Origin: Chitinophagaceae bacterium
Lineage (GTDB): Bacteria > Bacteroidota > Bacteroidia > Chitinophagales > Chitinophagaceae
Direction: 5' to 3'
Assembly: GCA_016703625.1 (NCBI GenBank)
Contig: JADJBP010000009.1
Location: 62,001 to 126,000, forward strand
DNA: 64,000 nt
The stretch's first letter is position 1, and the number at the start of each line of letters is the position of its first letter. Below the pieces are notes generated by a model. That model saw only the letters and a list, made by a program, of their open reading frames with translations, was not told the origin of the DNA and ran no database searches. Shown here piece by piece: positions 1-7,210 of this stretch. The position numbers and the translations under genes are program-made.

Positions 1-277
1 GGTCCTTCATTTTGATCAGCATGGGGCCATTGGCGGTTTCCATACGTAACCAGCATCCTTCAGATTTACATACCTCTACAACTTTACCGGTTATTTTTAC
101 ATCAACAGCTTTTGTACCCTGCAATTTAGTTACCAGGTCATTGGCAGGAATCGCATTATCTGCGGAAATTTTTTCACCAAAGGTCATGCCTGTATTGGCA
201 TCGCCTTTGGGCGGCTGGGCCAATATTATCAAACTGAATAATAATGCCGGGATCAATGTCAATATTTTTTTCATCAT
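1..277 (-). CDS. DUF4920 secreted protein, 3' end cut by window edge
   Basis: The minus strand reads from ATG at 277 without a stop to the window edge. It starts with a lipophilic signal peptide (MMKKILTLIPALLFSLIILA) followed by QPPKGDANTGMTFGEKIS. Further on it shows GKVVEVCKSEGCWLRME, the Cys-containing core typical of the DUF4920 family of small Bacteroidota periplasmic proteins, whose biochemical role is not established to my knowledge. The C-terminal part lies outside the window. It sits just after the nusG terminator, where rplK would be expected in the usual ribosomal-protein block. Family assignment rests on the Cys-rich core motif read by eye. Confidence 0.7.
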   Translation of the reverse strand, partial: MMKKILTLIPALLFSLIILAQPPKGDANTGMTFGEKISADNAIPANDLVTKLQGTKAVDVKITGKVVEVCKSEGCWLRMETANGPMLIKMKD

Positions 278-292
278 TAAAAATTTATAATT

Positions 293-317
293 AAAAAAAA
301 GCCGCTCACGCGGCTTT
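293..317 (-). terminator. Intrinsic terminator after nusG
   Basis: On the minus strand AAAGCCGC, loop GTGA, GCGGC is followed by a run of eight T. It lies 6 bases after the reconstructed nusG stop and closes the tuf-secE-nusG transcript. Confidence 0.85.
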
Positions 318-322
318 GCCCT

Positions 323-929
323 TTAAACAATTTTTTCAACCTGCATATAGCTGAGTTCAACCGGTGTTGCACGACCAAATATTTTAACCTGCACTTTCAG
401 TTTTTTCTTTTCATCGTTTCACCTCTTCAATTACGCCGTTAAAGTCGTTGAACGGTCCGTCAATGATCTTAATGGTCTCACCAATAATGAATGGTTCACT
501 CATGGTCATACCGCCGGCATCGCTCATCTCATCAACCTTACCCAGCATTTTATTTACTTCCGCCTTGCGCAGCGAAATGATATTTCCTTTTGAACCTTTT
601 CCATCCGTTAAAAAATGCATTACGTTGCTGATGTTGCTCATTGACTGGATCATGTCATCATTCAGTTTGCCGTCGGCCACTTCGATCATGATATAGCCGG
701 GATAAAAGTTGCGCTCACGCATTACTTTTTTTCCGTTTAAAACCTTGTACACTTTTTCAACCGGTAAAAAAACCTGTTTTACAATATTGGTCCAGCCATT
801 ACGTACGATATCCTTATCCAGGTATTCTTTAATTTTCCGTTCTTTACCGCTAACTACACGGAGCACATACCATTTGGATTCCTTTTCGGCTTTCTCAATT
901 TTTTCTACTATCGGTTCTGTTCCTTCCAT
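323..929 (-). CDS. nusG: Transcription termination/antitermination factor NusG (frameshifted in this sequence)
   Basis: NusG binds RNA polymerase and links it to ribosomes or Rho. The N-terminal NGN domain is clear (KWYVLRVVSGKERKIKEYL, then FYPGYIMIEV), followed by a linker and a KOW domain with GETIKIIDGPFNDFNGVIEEV. The frame breaks at a three-A run (417-419 on the plus strand). Removing one A continues the KOW domain as VNDEKKKLKVQVKIFGRAT and ends at TAA 323-325, giving about 201 residues, a normal NusG length. An essential gene is unlikely to be truly broken, so this looks like a sequencing error. It follows secE by 5 bases. Confidence 0.93.
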
Positions 930-934
930 AATTA

Positions 935-1129
935 TTAATTGAATAACGAATAAATGAATTTCATTGCGTTATTGGCTACAAAATCCATGATCCAAACCAC
1001 AGCAGTGATCATAAGGGTCGCCCCAAGTACGATCATGGTTGATTGTTGTAATTGATCCCAATTTGGCCAGGTAACCTTATACACCAATTCTTTATAAGAA
1101 TCCCTGAGATATGCGGTAAATTTATTCAT
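935..1129 (-). CDS. secE: Preprotein translocase subunit SecE
   Basis: A 64-residue single-span SecE. The conserved amphipathic segment KELVYKVTWPNWDQLQQS precedes one transmembrane helix (about residues 31-55, TMIVLGATLMITAVVWIMDFV). SecE clamps SecY in the protein-conducting channel. The length is typical for the short bacterial form. It lies between tRNA-Trp and nusG in the conserved tuf-tRNA-Trp-secE-nusG order. A word-repeat tract directly precedes its start codon. Confidence 0.95.
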   Translation of the reverse strand: MNKFTAYLRDSYKELVYKVTWPNWDQLQQSTMIVLGATLMITAVVWIMDFVANNAMKFIYSLFN

Positions 1130-1135
1130 GTTTTA

Positions 1136-1235
1136 TTAGTTAATCCGTTTATTAGTTAATCCGTTAATCCGTTAATTGGTTAATCCGTTATTTGGCTAAG
1201 ACGTTCAAACGGATTAACGTTTAAACGGACTAACC
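1136..1235. repeat. 8-bp-period word tract with inverted arm, between tRNA-Trp and secE
   Basis: Degenerate octamers of the type GTTAATCC recur in phase (GTTAATCC, GTTTATTA, GTTAATCC, GTTAATCC, GTTAATTG, GTTAATCC, GTTATTTG). They are followed by reverse-complement units (GGATTAAC, GGACTAAC). The two halves can pair into an imperfect hairpin. The tract lies in the transcribed spacer immediately upstream of secE. Confidence 0.75.
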
Positions 1236-1245
1236 TTGTATTTAG

Positions 1246-1316
1246 CACGGGCACTAGGATTCGAACCCAGATCAAAGGTTTTGGAGACCCGTATGCTACC
1301 GTTGCACCATGCCCGT
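1246..1316 (-). tRNA. tRNA-Trp (anticodon CCA)
   Basis: The acceptor arms ACGGGCA and TGCCCGT pair. The anticodon loop CTCCAAA gives CCA. The T-loop GGTTCGAATCC is canonical. No CCA end is encoded. It stands between tuf and secE, the usual Bacteroidota position. The anticodon stem is weaker than usual, with a G-T pair and one mismatch. Confidence 0.93.
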
Positions 1317-1317
1317 A

Positions 1318-1420
1318 TATTTTAGACCCGTATCCCGCGGCGGGCGCCTTTTTGGACCCTATCCCCCATGGCGGGACCAGCTTTTAAGCCCGACCCCGCC
1401 AAAGGGGGACCATGCCCGTA
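1318..1420. repeat. GC-rich repeat block bounded by a 12-bp direct repeat of the tRNA-Trp 5' end
   Basis: Three related GC-rich palindromic units (core forms CCCGTATCCCGCGGCGGG, CCCTATCCCCCATGGCGGG, CCCCGCCAAAGGGGG) stand in AT-richer surroundings. The sequence ACCATGCCCGTA, which covers the tRNA-Trp 5' end (1306-1317), is repeated exactly at 1409-1420. The block between is therefore flanked by a perfect 12-bp direct repeat. The GCCAAAGGGGG core resembles the insert found inside hscA at 8443-8481. Confidence 0.65.
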
Positions 1421-1440
1421 AAAAACTCCTCCTAAAGGAG
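1420..1440 (-). terminator. Probable terminator/attenuator downstream of tuf
   Basis: The minus strand shows CTCCT, loop, AGGAG, then a T-rich run of six. The stem is only 5 bp, so termination may be partial, which would let tRNA-Trp, secE and nusG be read through. The remaining 1441-1608, between this hairpin and the tuf stop, shows no gene or other recognisable element. Confidence 0.5.
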
Positions 1441-1608
1441 AACTTTTAAAGTATTATATTTAAAGAACTCTTCTGTATTCACCGGTTAATTGGAAAACAC
1501 AGACTCTTAAAAAAAGCAAAGTACCTAAGCTTTTGGCCTAAGTACTCTGCAAAGATATTAAAAAGCTTTTATAAACTCCCTGTTATTTAGAGAGAATACA
1601 AAATTCTC

Positions 1609-2796
1609 TTATTTTACAATTTCAGTTACCTGGCCGGCACCAACTGTACGGCCACCTTCACGAATCGCAAATTTTAAACCTTTTTCCATAGCGATCGGCT
1701 GGATCAATACCACATTTAATGAAGTATTATCACCCGGCATCACCATTTCTGTTCCTGGATTCAGGGTAACCTCACCGGTTACGTCTGTAGTACGGAAATA
1801 GAACTGTGGACGGTATTTATTGAAGAATGGGGTATGACGGCCACCTTCTTCTTTGCTTAAAACGTACACTTCACCTTTAAATTCGGTGTGCGGGGTAATA
1901 GAACCCGGCTTGCAAAGCACCATACCACGACGGATCTGGGTTTTCTCAATACCGCGTAATAAAAGACCTGCGTTATCTCCGGCCTCACCTTCGTCGAGTA
2001 ATTTTTTGAACATCTCAACACCGGTACAAACAGAAGATAATGGTTTTTCCATCAATCCAACGATCTCGATTGGCTCACCAACTTTGATGCGGCCTCTTTC
2101 GATACGACCGGTAGCAACAGTACCACGACCAGTGATAGAGAATACATCCTCAACACTCATCAGGAACGGAAGATCAACCAACCTTGGAGGTAAAGGAATA
2201 TAGCTGTCAACAGCATCCATCAATTCGTTCACCTTGGCAACCCATTTTTCGTCACCGGCCAAAGCGCCGGTTGCAGAACCCTGGATGATTGGTGTATTAT
2301 CGCCATCAAAGCCATAAGAAGTTAATAATTCGCGGATCTCCATTTCAACCAGCTCCAGCAATTCCGGATCATCAACCAGGTCTACTTTGTTCATGAAAAC
2401 TACAATTTGAGGTACACCTACCTGGCGTGCCAACAGAATGTGTTCTTTGGTTTGAGGCATCGGGCCGTCAGTTGCAGCAACTACAAGTATAGCACCGTCC
2501 ATCTGGGCAGCACCGGTGATCATGTTTTTCACATAATCGGCGTGACCCGGACAATCAACGTGTGCATAGTGACGTGTATTTGTTGCATACTCAACGTGAG
2601 CCGTATTAATGGTGATACCCCTTTCTTTTTCTTCAGGAGCACCATCAATATCATCGTAATTCTTTATATCCGCCAAACCTCTTTTATTCAAAACATAGGT
2701 TATAGCGGCTGTAAGAGTTGTTTTACCATGATCTACGTGACCGATTGTTCCAACGTTTAAATGGGGTTTATCCCTTTTGAATGATTCTTTTGCCAT
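1609..2796 (-). CDS. tuf: Elongation factor Tu
   Basis: A complete 395-residue EF-Tu, the GTPase that delivers aminoacyl-tRNA to the ribosome. All G motifs are present: GHVDHGKT (about 19-26), the effector RGITINTAHVEY, DCPGH, NKVD and the SA of G5. Domain 2 (GRGTVATGRIERG) and domain 3 (RTTDVTG, FAIREGGRTVGAGQVTEI) follow. The frame is intact. The start at 2796 begins MAKESFKRDKPHLNVGTIGH, standard for the phylum, and has no Shine-Dalgarno. It belongs to the tRNA-tuf-tRNA-secE-nusG transcript. Confidence 0.99.
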   Translation of the reverse strand: MAKESFKRDKPHLNVGTIGHVDHGKTTLTAAITYVLNKRGLADIKNYDDIDGAPEEKERGITINTAHVEYATNTRHYAHVDCPGHADYVKNMITGAAQMDGAILVVAATDGPMPQTKEHILLARQVGVPQIVVFMNKVDLVDDPELLELVEMEIRELLTSYGFDGDNTPIIQGSATGALAGDEKWVAKVNELMDAVDSYIPLPPRLVDLPFLMSVEDVFSITGRGTVATGRIERGRIKVGEPIEIVGLMEKPLSSVCTGVEMFKKLLDEGEAGDNAGLLLRGIEKTQIRRGMVLCKPGSITPHTEFKGEVYVLSKEEGGRHTPFFNKYRPQFYFRTTDVTGEVTLNPGTEMVMPGDNTSLNVVLIQPIAMEKGLKFAIREGGRTVGAGQVTEIVK

Positions 2797-2878
2797 TGTT
2801 TAATTTTTAATAATTGTTTTGAAAAAATGGTTGTCGTTTAAAGTCTGTAAACCATTGACTTGAATAATAATTTTTAGG

Positions 2879-2950
2879 AGCCATAGGTGAGAATCGAACT
2901 CACGACCCCTTCCCTACCAAGGAAGTGCTCTACCCCTGAGCTACCACGGC
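2879..2950 (-). tRNA. tRNA-Thr (anticodon GGT)
   Basis: Acceptor GCCGTGG pairs with CTATGGC using two wobble pairs. Anticodon stem CTTCC/GGAAG encloses loop TTGGTAG, anticodon GGT. The T-loop is canonical. It is the last tRNA before tuf. Confidence 0.95.
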
Positions 2951-2954
2951 GACT

Positions 2955-3034
2955 CAGTTGGCAGTAATCAGCTGGCAGTCGGCAGTCCGCAATTAAGCAA
3001 ACGCTGCAGACTGCAAACTGCAGGCTGCAAACTG
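2955..3034. repeat. 7-bp-period word tract with inverted arm, spacer tRNA-Gly/tRNA-Thr
   Basis: Arm 2955-2990 is built of heptamers like CAGTTGG, CAGTAAT, CAGCTGG, CAGTCGG. Arm 3003-3034 is built of CTGCAGA, CTGCAAA, CTGCAGG, CTGCAAA. The second arm is the reverse complement of the first word family. It fills almost the whole spacer between two tRNA genes. Confidence 0.75.
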
Positions 3035-3040
3035 AAATTG

Positions 3041-3113
3041 AGCGGAAGACCAGGCTCGAACTGGCCACCTATAGCTTGGAAGGCTATCGCTCTACCAAAT
3101 GAGCTACTTCCGC
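3041..3113 (-). tRNA. tRNA-Gly (anticodon TCC)
   Basis: Acceptor GCGGAAG pairs with CTTCCGC. Anticodon stem ATAGC/GCTAT encloses CTTCCAA, anticodon TCC. The D arm is AGCTCATTTGGTAGAGC. Confidence 0.96.
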
Positions 3114-3119
3114 TTGTTA

Positions 3120-3196
3120 AATTGATTATTGAGTATTGAAAGGCTGATTATTGGATATTCAATAATCAATGTTCAATATTCAATGTTCAAAGAACT
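3120..3196. repeat. 7-bp-period word tract with inverted arm, spacer tRNA-Tyr/tRNA-Gly
   Basis: First arm heptamers are TTGATTA, TTGAGTA, TTGGATA. Second arm heptamers are TCAATAA, TCAATGT, TCAATAT, TCAATGT. The arms are inverted versions of one word and can form a long imperfect stem between the two tRNAs. Confidence 0.7.
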
Positions 3197-3227
3197 TCCA
3201 CCTTTGTTAAAACTTCGGTGGATAAAG

Positions 3228-3310
<83 letters not shown>

Positions 3311-3315
3311 ATTTT

Positions 3316-3396
3316 TGTTCATTGGTTAATTAGTTAATTGGTTAGCACGTACTTAAAAAACTATACAACGAATTAACAGATTAACGAATTAACCTA
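3316..3396. repeat. 8-bp-period word tract with inverted arm, spacer tRNA-Thr/tRNA-Tyr
   Basis: Arm one has octamers TTGGTTAA, TTAGTTAA, TTGGTTAG. Arm two has CGAATTAA, CAGATTAA, CGAATTAA. About 30 bp of loop separates them. It occupies nearly the entire spacer. Confidence 0.7.
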
Positions 3397-3402
3397 CCAC
3401 TG

Positions 3403-3475
3403 AGCCGAAAACTGGAGTCGAACCAGCGACCTACTGATTACAAATCAGTTGCTCTACCAACTGAGCTATTTCGGC
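3403..3475 (-). tRNA. tRNA-Thr (anticodon TGT)
   Basis: Acceptor GCCGAAA pairs with TTTCGGC. Stem ACTGA/TCAGT encloses TTTGTAA, anticodon TGT. It is the first gene of the tRNA-tuf transcript and a second threonine isoacceptor in the same cluster. Confidence 0.96.
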
Positions 3476-3541
3476 CTATCCTTAAAGAACTGATTTCAAA
3501 AAATATGGGCTACACAAAAGCACCCCTTTTTTTTGGGAAGG

Positions 3542-3571
3542 CAAAGGTAAGTGAAAATGCTTAATACCAAA
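3542..3571 (-). promoter_or_regulatory. Bacteroidota-type promoter of the tRNA-tuf-secE-nusG operon
   Basis: On the minus strand, TTTG (3568-3571) is followed after 18 bases by TACCTTTG (3542-3549), matching the Bacteroidota -33/-7 consensus TTTG/TAnnTTTG. It lies about 65 bases upstream of the first tRNA. Confidence 0.75.
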
Positions 3572-3624
3572 ACTTTGAAATGATTTTTTTTTAAACGGAT
3601 CCGATAAAATGTGAATAACGGAAT

Positions 3625-3652
3625 AAAAAAGCCTCCCCGTTTGCAGGGAGGC
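3625..3652 (-). terminator. Intrinsic terminator after hpf
   Basis: Minus strand GCCTCCC, a short loop and GGGAGGC are followed by six T. It lies about 20 bases past the hpf stop and separates hpf from the tRNA promoter. Confidence 0.88.
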
Positions 3653-3673
3653 CCGATTTTATTGGCGTTTTGC

Positions 3674-3973
3674 TTATGCTGCTTTTTTCTCTTTCCGTCT
3701 TTTTATTTGTGTAATTATTGATTCCAAAGCGGTATCAAAACTTTCTTCAAAAGATTTGGTTGACTGCTTTACAAAAAATTCATGGCGCGGGATAAGGACC
3801 TTGATCTCTGCTACCTTATCTTTTATGTTGTGTACCACATTATCCAGTTTTAAATACACATCTACTTTAGTTATCCGGTCGTGGTACTGTGTTAATTTGG
3901 AAACTTTCTTTTCAATGTAGGATACTAATTTTGTGTCTGCATCAAAGTGAACTGTCTGAATGTTTACGTTCAT
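3674..3973 (-). CDS. hpf: Ribosome hibernation-promoting factor, short form (HPF/RaiA family)
   Basis: A 99-residue protein of the HPF/YfiA family, which binds the 30S decoding region and stabilises inactive ribosomes in starvation. It begins MNVNIQTVHFDADTKLVSYI, contains the acidic-basic stretch VDVYLKLDNVVHNIKDKVAEIKVLIP, and ends in a Lys/Arg-rich helix (ITQIKRRKEKKAA). It lacks the long C-terminal dimerisation domain, so it is the short type. It follows xerC in the conserved rpsU-xerC-hpf order. A 14-bp perfect palindrome lies in its leader. Confidence 0.92.
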   Translation of the reverse strand: MNVNIQTVHFDADTKLVSYIEKKVSKLTQYHDRITKVDVYLKLDNVVHNIKDKVAEIKVLIPRHEFFVKQSTKSFEESFDTALESIITQIKRRKEKKAA

Positions 3974-3989
3974 AACATCTGGTTTTATT

Positions 3990-4003
3990 CCGATAATTAT
4001 CGG
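3990..4003. promoter_or_regulatory. Perfect 14-bp palindrome in hpf leader
   Basis: CCGATAATTATCGG lies 16 bases before the hpf start codon. It could be an operator or a small leader hairpin. No T run follows, so it is not a terminator. The rest of the hpf-xerC gap shows no clear element. Confidence 0.4.
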
Positions 4004-4199
4004 GGGTGAAAAAAATGAAAAAGCTCGGGTAGATTAATATGTCATAGGCAATTCCAGGAGGTTTATTTCGGGATATAACTGCAAATTGAAGTTACAATAA
4101 TAAACACATCTTTCAAAAAAATAAGTTGCAAAATTCCGGTAAATTTTAAAACTGCCCGGTTGCTGTATTGTTGCGGGAATACACTGGTATGCGCAGTTA

Positions 4200-5101
4200 T
4201 CAGGCCTTGGGATGTGCCTTTTTATGTATATCCTTTAGTTTCTCAATAGTATTATGTGTATATACCTGCGTAGCTGCAAGGCTGCTGTGGCCAAGCAGTT
4301 CTTTAACAGCATTCAGATCGGCACCACCGTTCATTAAATGGGTGGCAAAAGTATGCCGCAATACATGCGGGCTCTTTTTATCAATGGTGGTAACCATCCC
4401 CAGGTATTTATTTACAGCATTGTACACATACCGGGGATATAATTTTTTACCGGATACTGTTACCAGCAGGAATACCCGGTCATGACCATCAGGCAAATTA
4501 TTTTTATCAGTGATATAATCCTGTACCTGGTTCATCAACGGATCCCCTACCGGGATGATACGTTCCTTATTGCCTTTCCCCAATACTTTAATACTGCTGT
4601 TGCTTTTGGAAATATCTTTTTCCTTCAGCCCAACCAGTTCTGCCTGCCGGATGCCGGTATTATAAAAAAGCTGGAGAATAAGCCGCTGTGTTTTGCCATC
4701 CCAGGTATCCGGGAATTCTACATGTGCAAACAAGGTGTTGATATCTTTACTATCCACAAACTGGGGCAACCTTTTGTTTACCCTGGGTGAAATGATTGAA
4801 GTCATTGGGCTAACCGGGATGATTTGCTGCTTTAACTGGTATTTAAAGAATGTTTTAGGGCAGATATTTTCCGGTTAATACTTTTCGATTCCATGCCCTG
4901 CTGCTTCAGGTCGGCCAGCCAGGACCTGATAAAAGCGGTCTTTATATCCTCCAGCGGGGTTTCGCCGAACTGGTATTGTAAAAAAACAAAGAAAGCATCC
5001 AGGTCGTTCTTATAGGAAATGATGGTATGCTGTGAATACCTTTTCTGAAATTTCAGGTAATCGAGAAAATGCTGTATGGTTTTTGCTACAGGTTGCTGCA
5101 T
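4200..5101 (-). CDS. xerC: Tyrosine recombinase XerC/XerD-type (frameshifted in this sequence)
   Basis: A site-specific recombinase of the kind that resolves chromosome dimers. The N-terminal SAM-like core-binding domain (MQQPVAKTIQHFLDYLKFQK, SQHTIISYKNDLDAFFVFLQ) and the catalytic domain lie in different frames. The break is a four-T run at 4853-4856 on the plus strand. Adding one base joins them through SALKTFFKYQLKQQIIPVSP into about 300 residues. Catalytic residues seen are Arg in GIRQAEL, HVLRH, and His and Tyr in GHSSLAATQVYTH. The start is taken at MQQPV; an upstream in-frame Met at 5119 is possible. It follows rpsU by about 70 bases. Confidence 0.88.
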
Positions 5102-5168
5102 AAAAAAACTGATACCCAAAGTTATGACAACCGGGTATCAGTTTAAAATATTGCTGGTTCAAATAATC

Positions 5169-5363
5169 TTAGTCGAACTTGCCTGCAGTAACCTGTTCTT
5201 TGTATACTGCTTTCAACACCTCTTTACGGCGGCGGATAGATGGCTTTATAAAGGCCTGTCTTTCCCTAAGTTGTAAAAGAATTTTGCTTTTCTCAAACTT
5301 CTTTTTGTACTTTTTAAGCGCTTTGTCGATGTTTTCGCAATCTTTTGAATCAATAATTAACAT
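5169..5363 (-). CDS. rpsU: Small ribosomal subunit protein bS21
   Basis: A 64-residue bS21 (MLIIDSKDCENIDKALKKYK, then LRERQAFIKPSIRRRKEVLK). The longer upstream frame is discarded because the ATG at 5363 has a full Shine-Dalgarno and a -7 promoter element lies just upstream. In Bacteroidota bS21 helps cover the anti-Shine-Dalgarno of 16S rRNA, so most genes do not use Shine-Dalgarno pairing. rpsU is reported to be a rare exception, translated preferentially by ribosomes lacking bS21 (known from Flavobacterium johnsoniae). This sequence fits that autoregulation. Confidence 0.95.
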   Translation of the reverse strand: MLIIDSKDCENIDKALKKYKKKFEKSKILLQLRERQAFIKPSIRRRKEVLKAVYKEQVTAGKFD

Positions 5364-5372
5364 ATAATATAT

Positions 5373-5381
5373 ACCTCCTTT
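5373..5381 (-). promoter_or_regulatory. Strong Shine-Dalgarno of rpsU
   Basis: AAAGGAGGT lies 9 bases before the rpsU ATG and is a near-complete complement of the 16S 3' end. Starts of tuf, tyrS, glmM, yebC and grpE show nothing similar. Flanking bases can form ACCT/AGGT pairing around it, which may add control by masking. Confidence 0.85.
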
Positions 5382-5398
5382 AGGTGATTTTAAGTGCG

Positions 5399-5406
5399 CA
5401 AAGATA
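5399..5406 (-). promoter_or_regulatory. -7 promoter element of rpsU
   Basis: TATCTTTG on the minus strand matches TAnnTTTG exactly. It implies a leader of about 30 nt that carries the Shine-Dalgarno. No clear TTTG is seen at the -33 distance. Confidence 0.6.
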
Positions 5407-5459
5407 GCAGAAATATTTAAATAATGGAATTCTTTGCAACAAAATCCGAAATTTACAAA

Positions 5460-6053
5460 ATGTTTACAGGAATTATTGAAAAAACGGGCACCGTTAAAGA
5501 GGTGATAACCAATGGTACCAACAGCAGTTTTTGGGTACAATCGCCGCTGGCAGGTGAACTTAAGGTTGATCAAAGCCTAAGCCACAATGGCATTTGCCTT
5601 ACCGTTGAAGAAATTGCAAATGGAATGCACCGGGTTACAGCGATCGAAGAAACAATTTTAAAGACCAATGCGGGTAACTGGAAAGCAGGTACCCTTTTAA
5701 ACCTCGAACGCAGCATGCAGCTGAATGGCCGGCTGGACGGGCATATGGTACAGGGCCATGTTGATTGTACAGCAACCTGTATGGCAGTATCGGAAAAAGC
5801 AGGAAGTTGGGAATTTAGCTTTGCATTCCCTGCTGTATTTGCTTCAAATATCATTGAAAAAGGATCCGTAACTGTAAATGGCATAAGCCTTACCTGTTTT
5901 AACGTTGCAAAAGATCAGTTTACGGTTGCCATCATACCTTATACATTTGAACATACCAATATGAACAGCTTACAGAAAGGAGATACCGTAAATATTGAAT
6001 GGGATATGATCGGGAAATATGTGGCAAGGATCATGAATATAAAAACGGGCTAA
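5460..6053 (+). CDS. ribE: Riboflavin synthase, alpha chain
   Basis: Converts two 6,7-dimethyl-8-ribityllumazine molecules to riboflavin. The start MFTGIIEKTGTVKEV is the family signature, so the in-frame Met 12 codons upstream is not used. There are two lumazine-binding repeats, about residues 1-97 and 98-190. Motifs include SHNGICLTVEE, LDGHMVQGHVD and VNGISLTCFNV, plus the C-terminal HTNMNSLQKGDTVNIEWD. The frame is intact at 197 residues. It is divergent from rpsU and convergent with the membrane protein gene that ends at 6062. Confidence 0.96.
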   Translation: MFTGIIEKTGTVKEVITNGTNSSFWVQSPLAGELKVDQSLSHNGICLTVEEIANGMHRVTAIEETILKTNAGNWKAGTLLNLERSMQLNGRLDGHMVQGHVDCTATCMAVSEKAGSWEFSFAFPAVFASNIIEKGSVTVNGISLTCFNVAKDQFTVAIIPYTFEHTNMNSLQKGDTVNIEWDMIGKYVARIMNIKTG

Positions 6054-6061
6054 TGCCCTTT

Positions 6062-7170
6062 TTACGAAAACCTTTTCTGAACATGCATTAGCCCACCGGC
6101 TGCCAAAATCATTATAAACGGAAATGCCGGACCAATAAACCGGTTACTCCATTCATCGCAGGTAAAAAATATTCCAACAGATGTAAACGATAAATAGAAT
6201 AAAGCAAATAACCTAACATAATAATAAGACTTGTTTGCTTTGAAAAAAAACCGATCAATGCAAAAGGATAAAAAACAGTAAAGCAGATCAGCAACAGGTT
6301 GTGCTGCCAGCTGTAAAAGTTCCGGTACATCCCAAAAAAAATATCCCAGTTTTTTAAAGCCATTCCTGAAAAAATTACCCAGGCCAACCTCTTCTTTTAT
6401 AACCCTGAACGCTTCATTCAAACCCTGCCTGTTATATTCCCGGTAAACCATGGGTTCGTTCGTTTCGGGCACCTGGCAGATGATCTCCATCCTCCTGATG
6501 GAATCGGGATTCACATAAGCAGTCAACGGCGAATTGAGTATCACAATAACAGAAGCAAGGCTGATGCCGGTCAATACATAAAAATGTATTTTCCTGTTGT
6601 TTTGATAAAGCCAAAATAACAGTACTATAAAAAGCGACAATAAAAAAATGACCCCCACCGGCCTTGAAAACAAAATAAGCAGCAATACAAATCCCAATGC
6701 AGCCAGCCTGATAACTTTTTTATCATTCAGCCATTTATTAAACAAATAAATGCCGATCACCAAAAAACTGGTGTGCATACTTTCCGTGTATAAAAAGAAA
6801 TTCCATTTCTGAACGGGATAACAAAGCAGGTAAGCAATAAAAAAAAGAAAAGCGATCCGGTTGTTGTGTAATATATCAAGTAACAATTTATAGAGGCAAA
6901 CAGCAGCCAAAAAAGAAAAAGCAATTTGCAGAGTGGCAACAAAGACCAGGTTAACCGAAAGCTTAATACATAAGGCAACCAAAAACGTGTAGGCAAAATA
7001 AAAATAGCCGAAAATGCCGTTGAAAAATTCCCGGCCATTGATCAACCGGTTTGCATTTTCAATGATCTTTTCTGCTTCACCGTCTGTACGGATACCAAAT
7101 GTAAACAGCAAAAATAACTGATCAAAAAATAGACAACAGCCGCTGCAATTATTTTTTTATCAACAAACAT
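6062..7170 (-). CDS. Polytopic membrane protein, probably GT-C-fold glycosyltransferase (frameshifted near N-terminus)
   Basis: The main frame encodes about 350 residues with roughly nine hydrophobic segments. An Asp-containing first loop (FGIRTDGEAEKIIENANRLI) resembles the catalytic loop of GT39/PMT-like lipid-phosphosugar transferases. The true N-terminus is in the neighbouring frame, beginning MFVDKKIIAAAVVYFLISYF at ATG 7170. A five-base run at 7110-7114 is one base short. Reconstructed length is about 369. It ends 9 bases from ribE, tail to tail. The fold is inferred only from hydropathy and the loop motif, so the substrate is unknown. Confidence 0.55.
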
Positions 7171-7210
7171 TTACTGTTTACCATAGCAGTATTTTGGTTA
7201 AAAGCAGTGT

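Noticed and set aside
12..290. Plus-strand ORF of 92 codons at the left edge
   Set aside because: It is the antisense shadow of the DUF4920 gene, which has a signal peptide and family motif on the minus strand.
2874..3068. A 64-codon minus-strand ORF across tRNA-Thr, the spacer and tRNA-Gly
   Set aside because: It is made of tRNA sequence and the CTGCAAA word tract, so its Cys/Leu-rich product is an artefact.
5364..5573. N-terminally extended rpsU product
   Set aside because: The extension runs through the promoter and Shine-Dalgarno; the 64-residue form has the right start and length.
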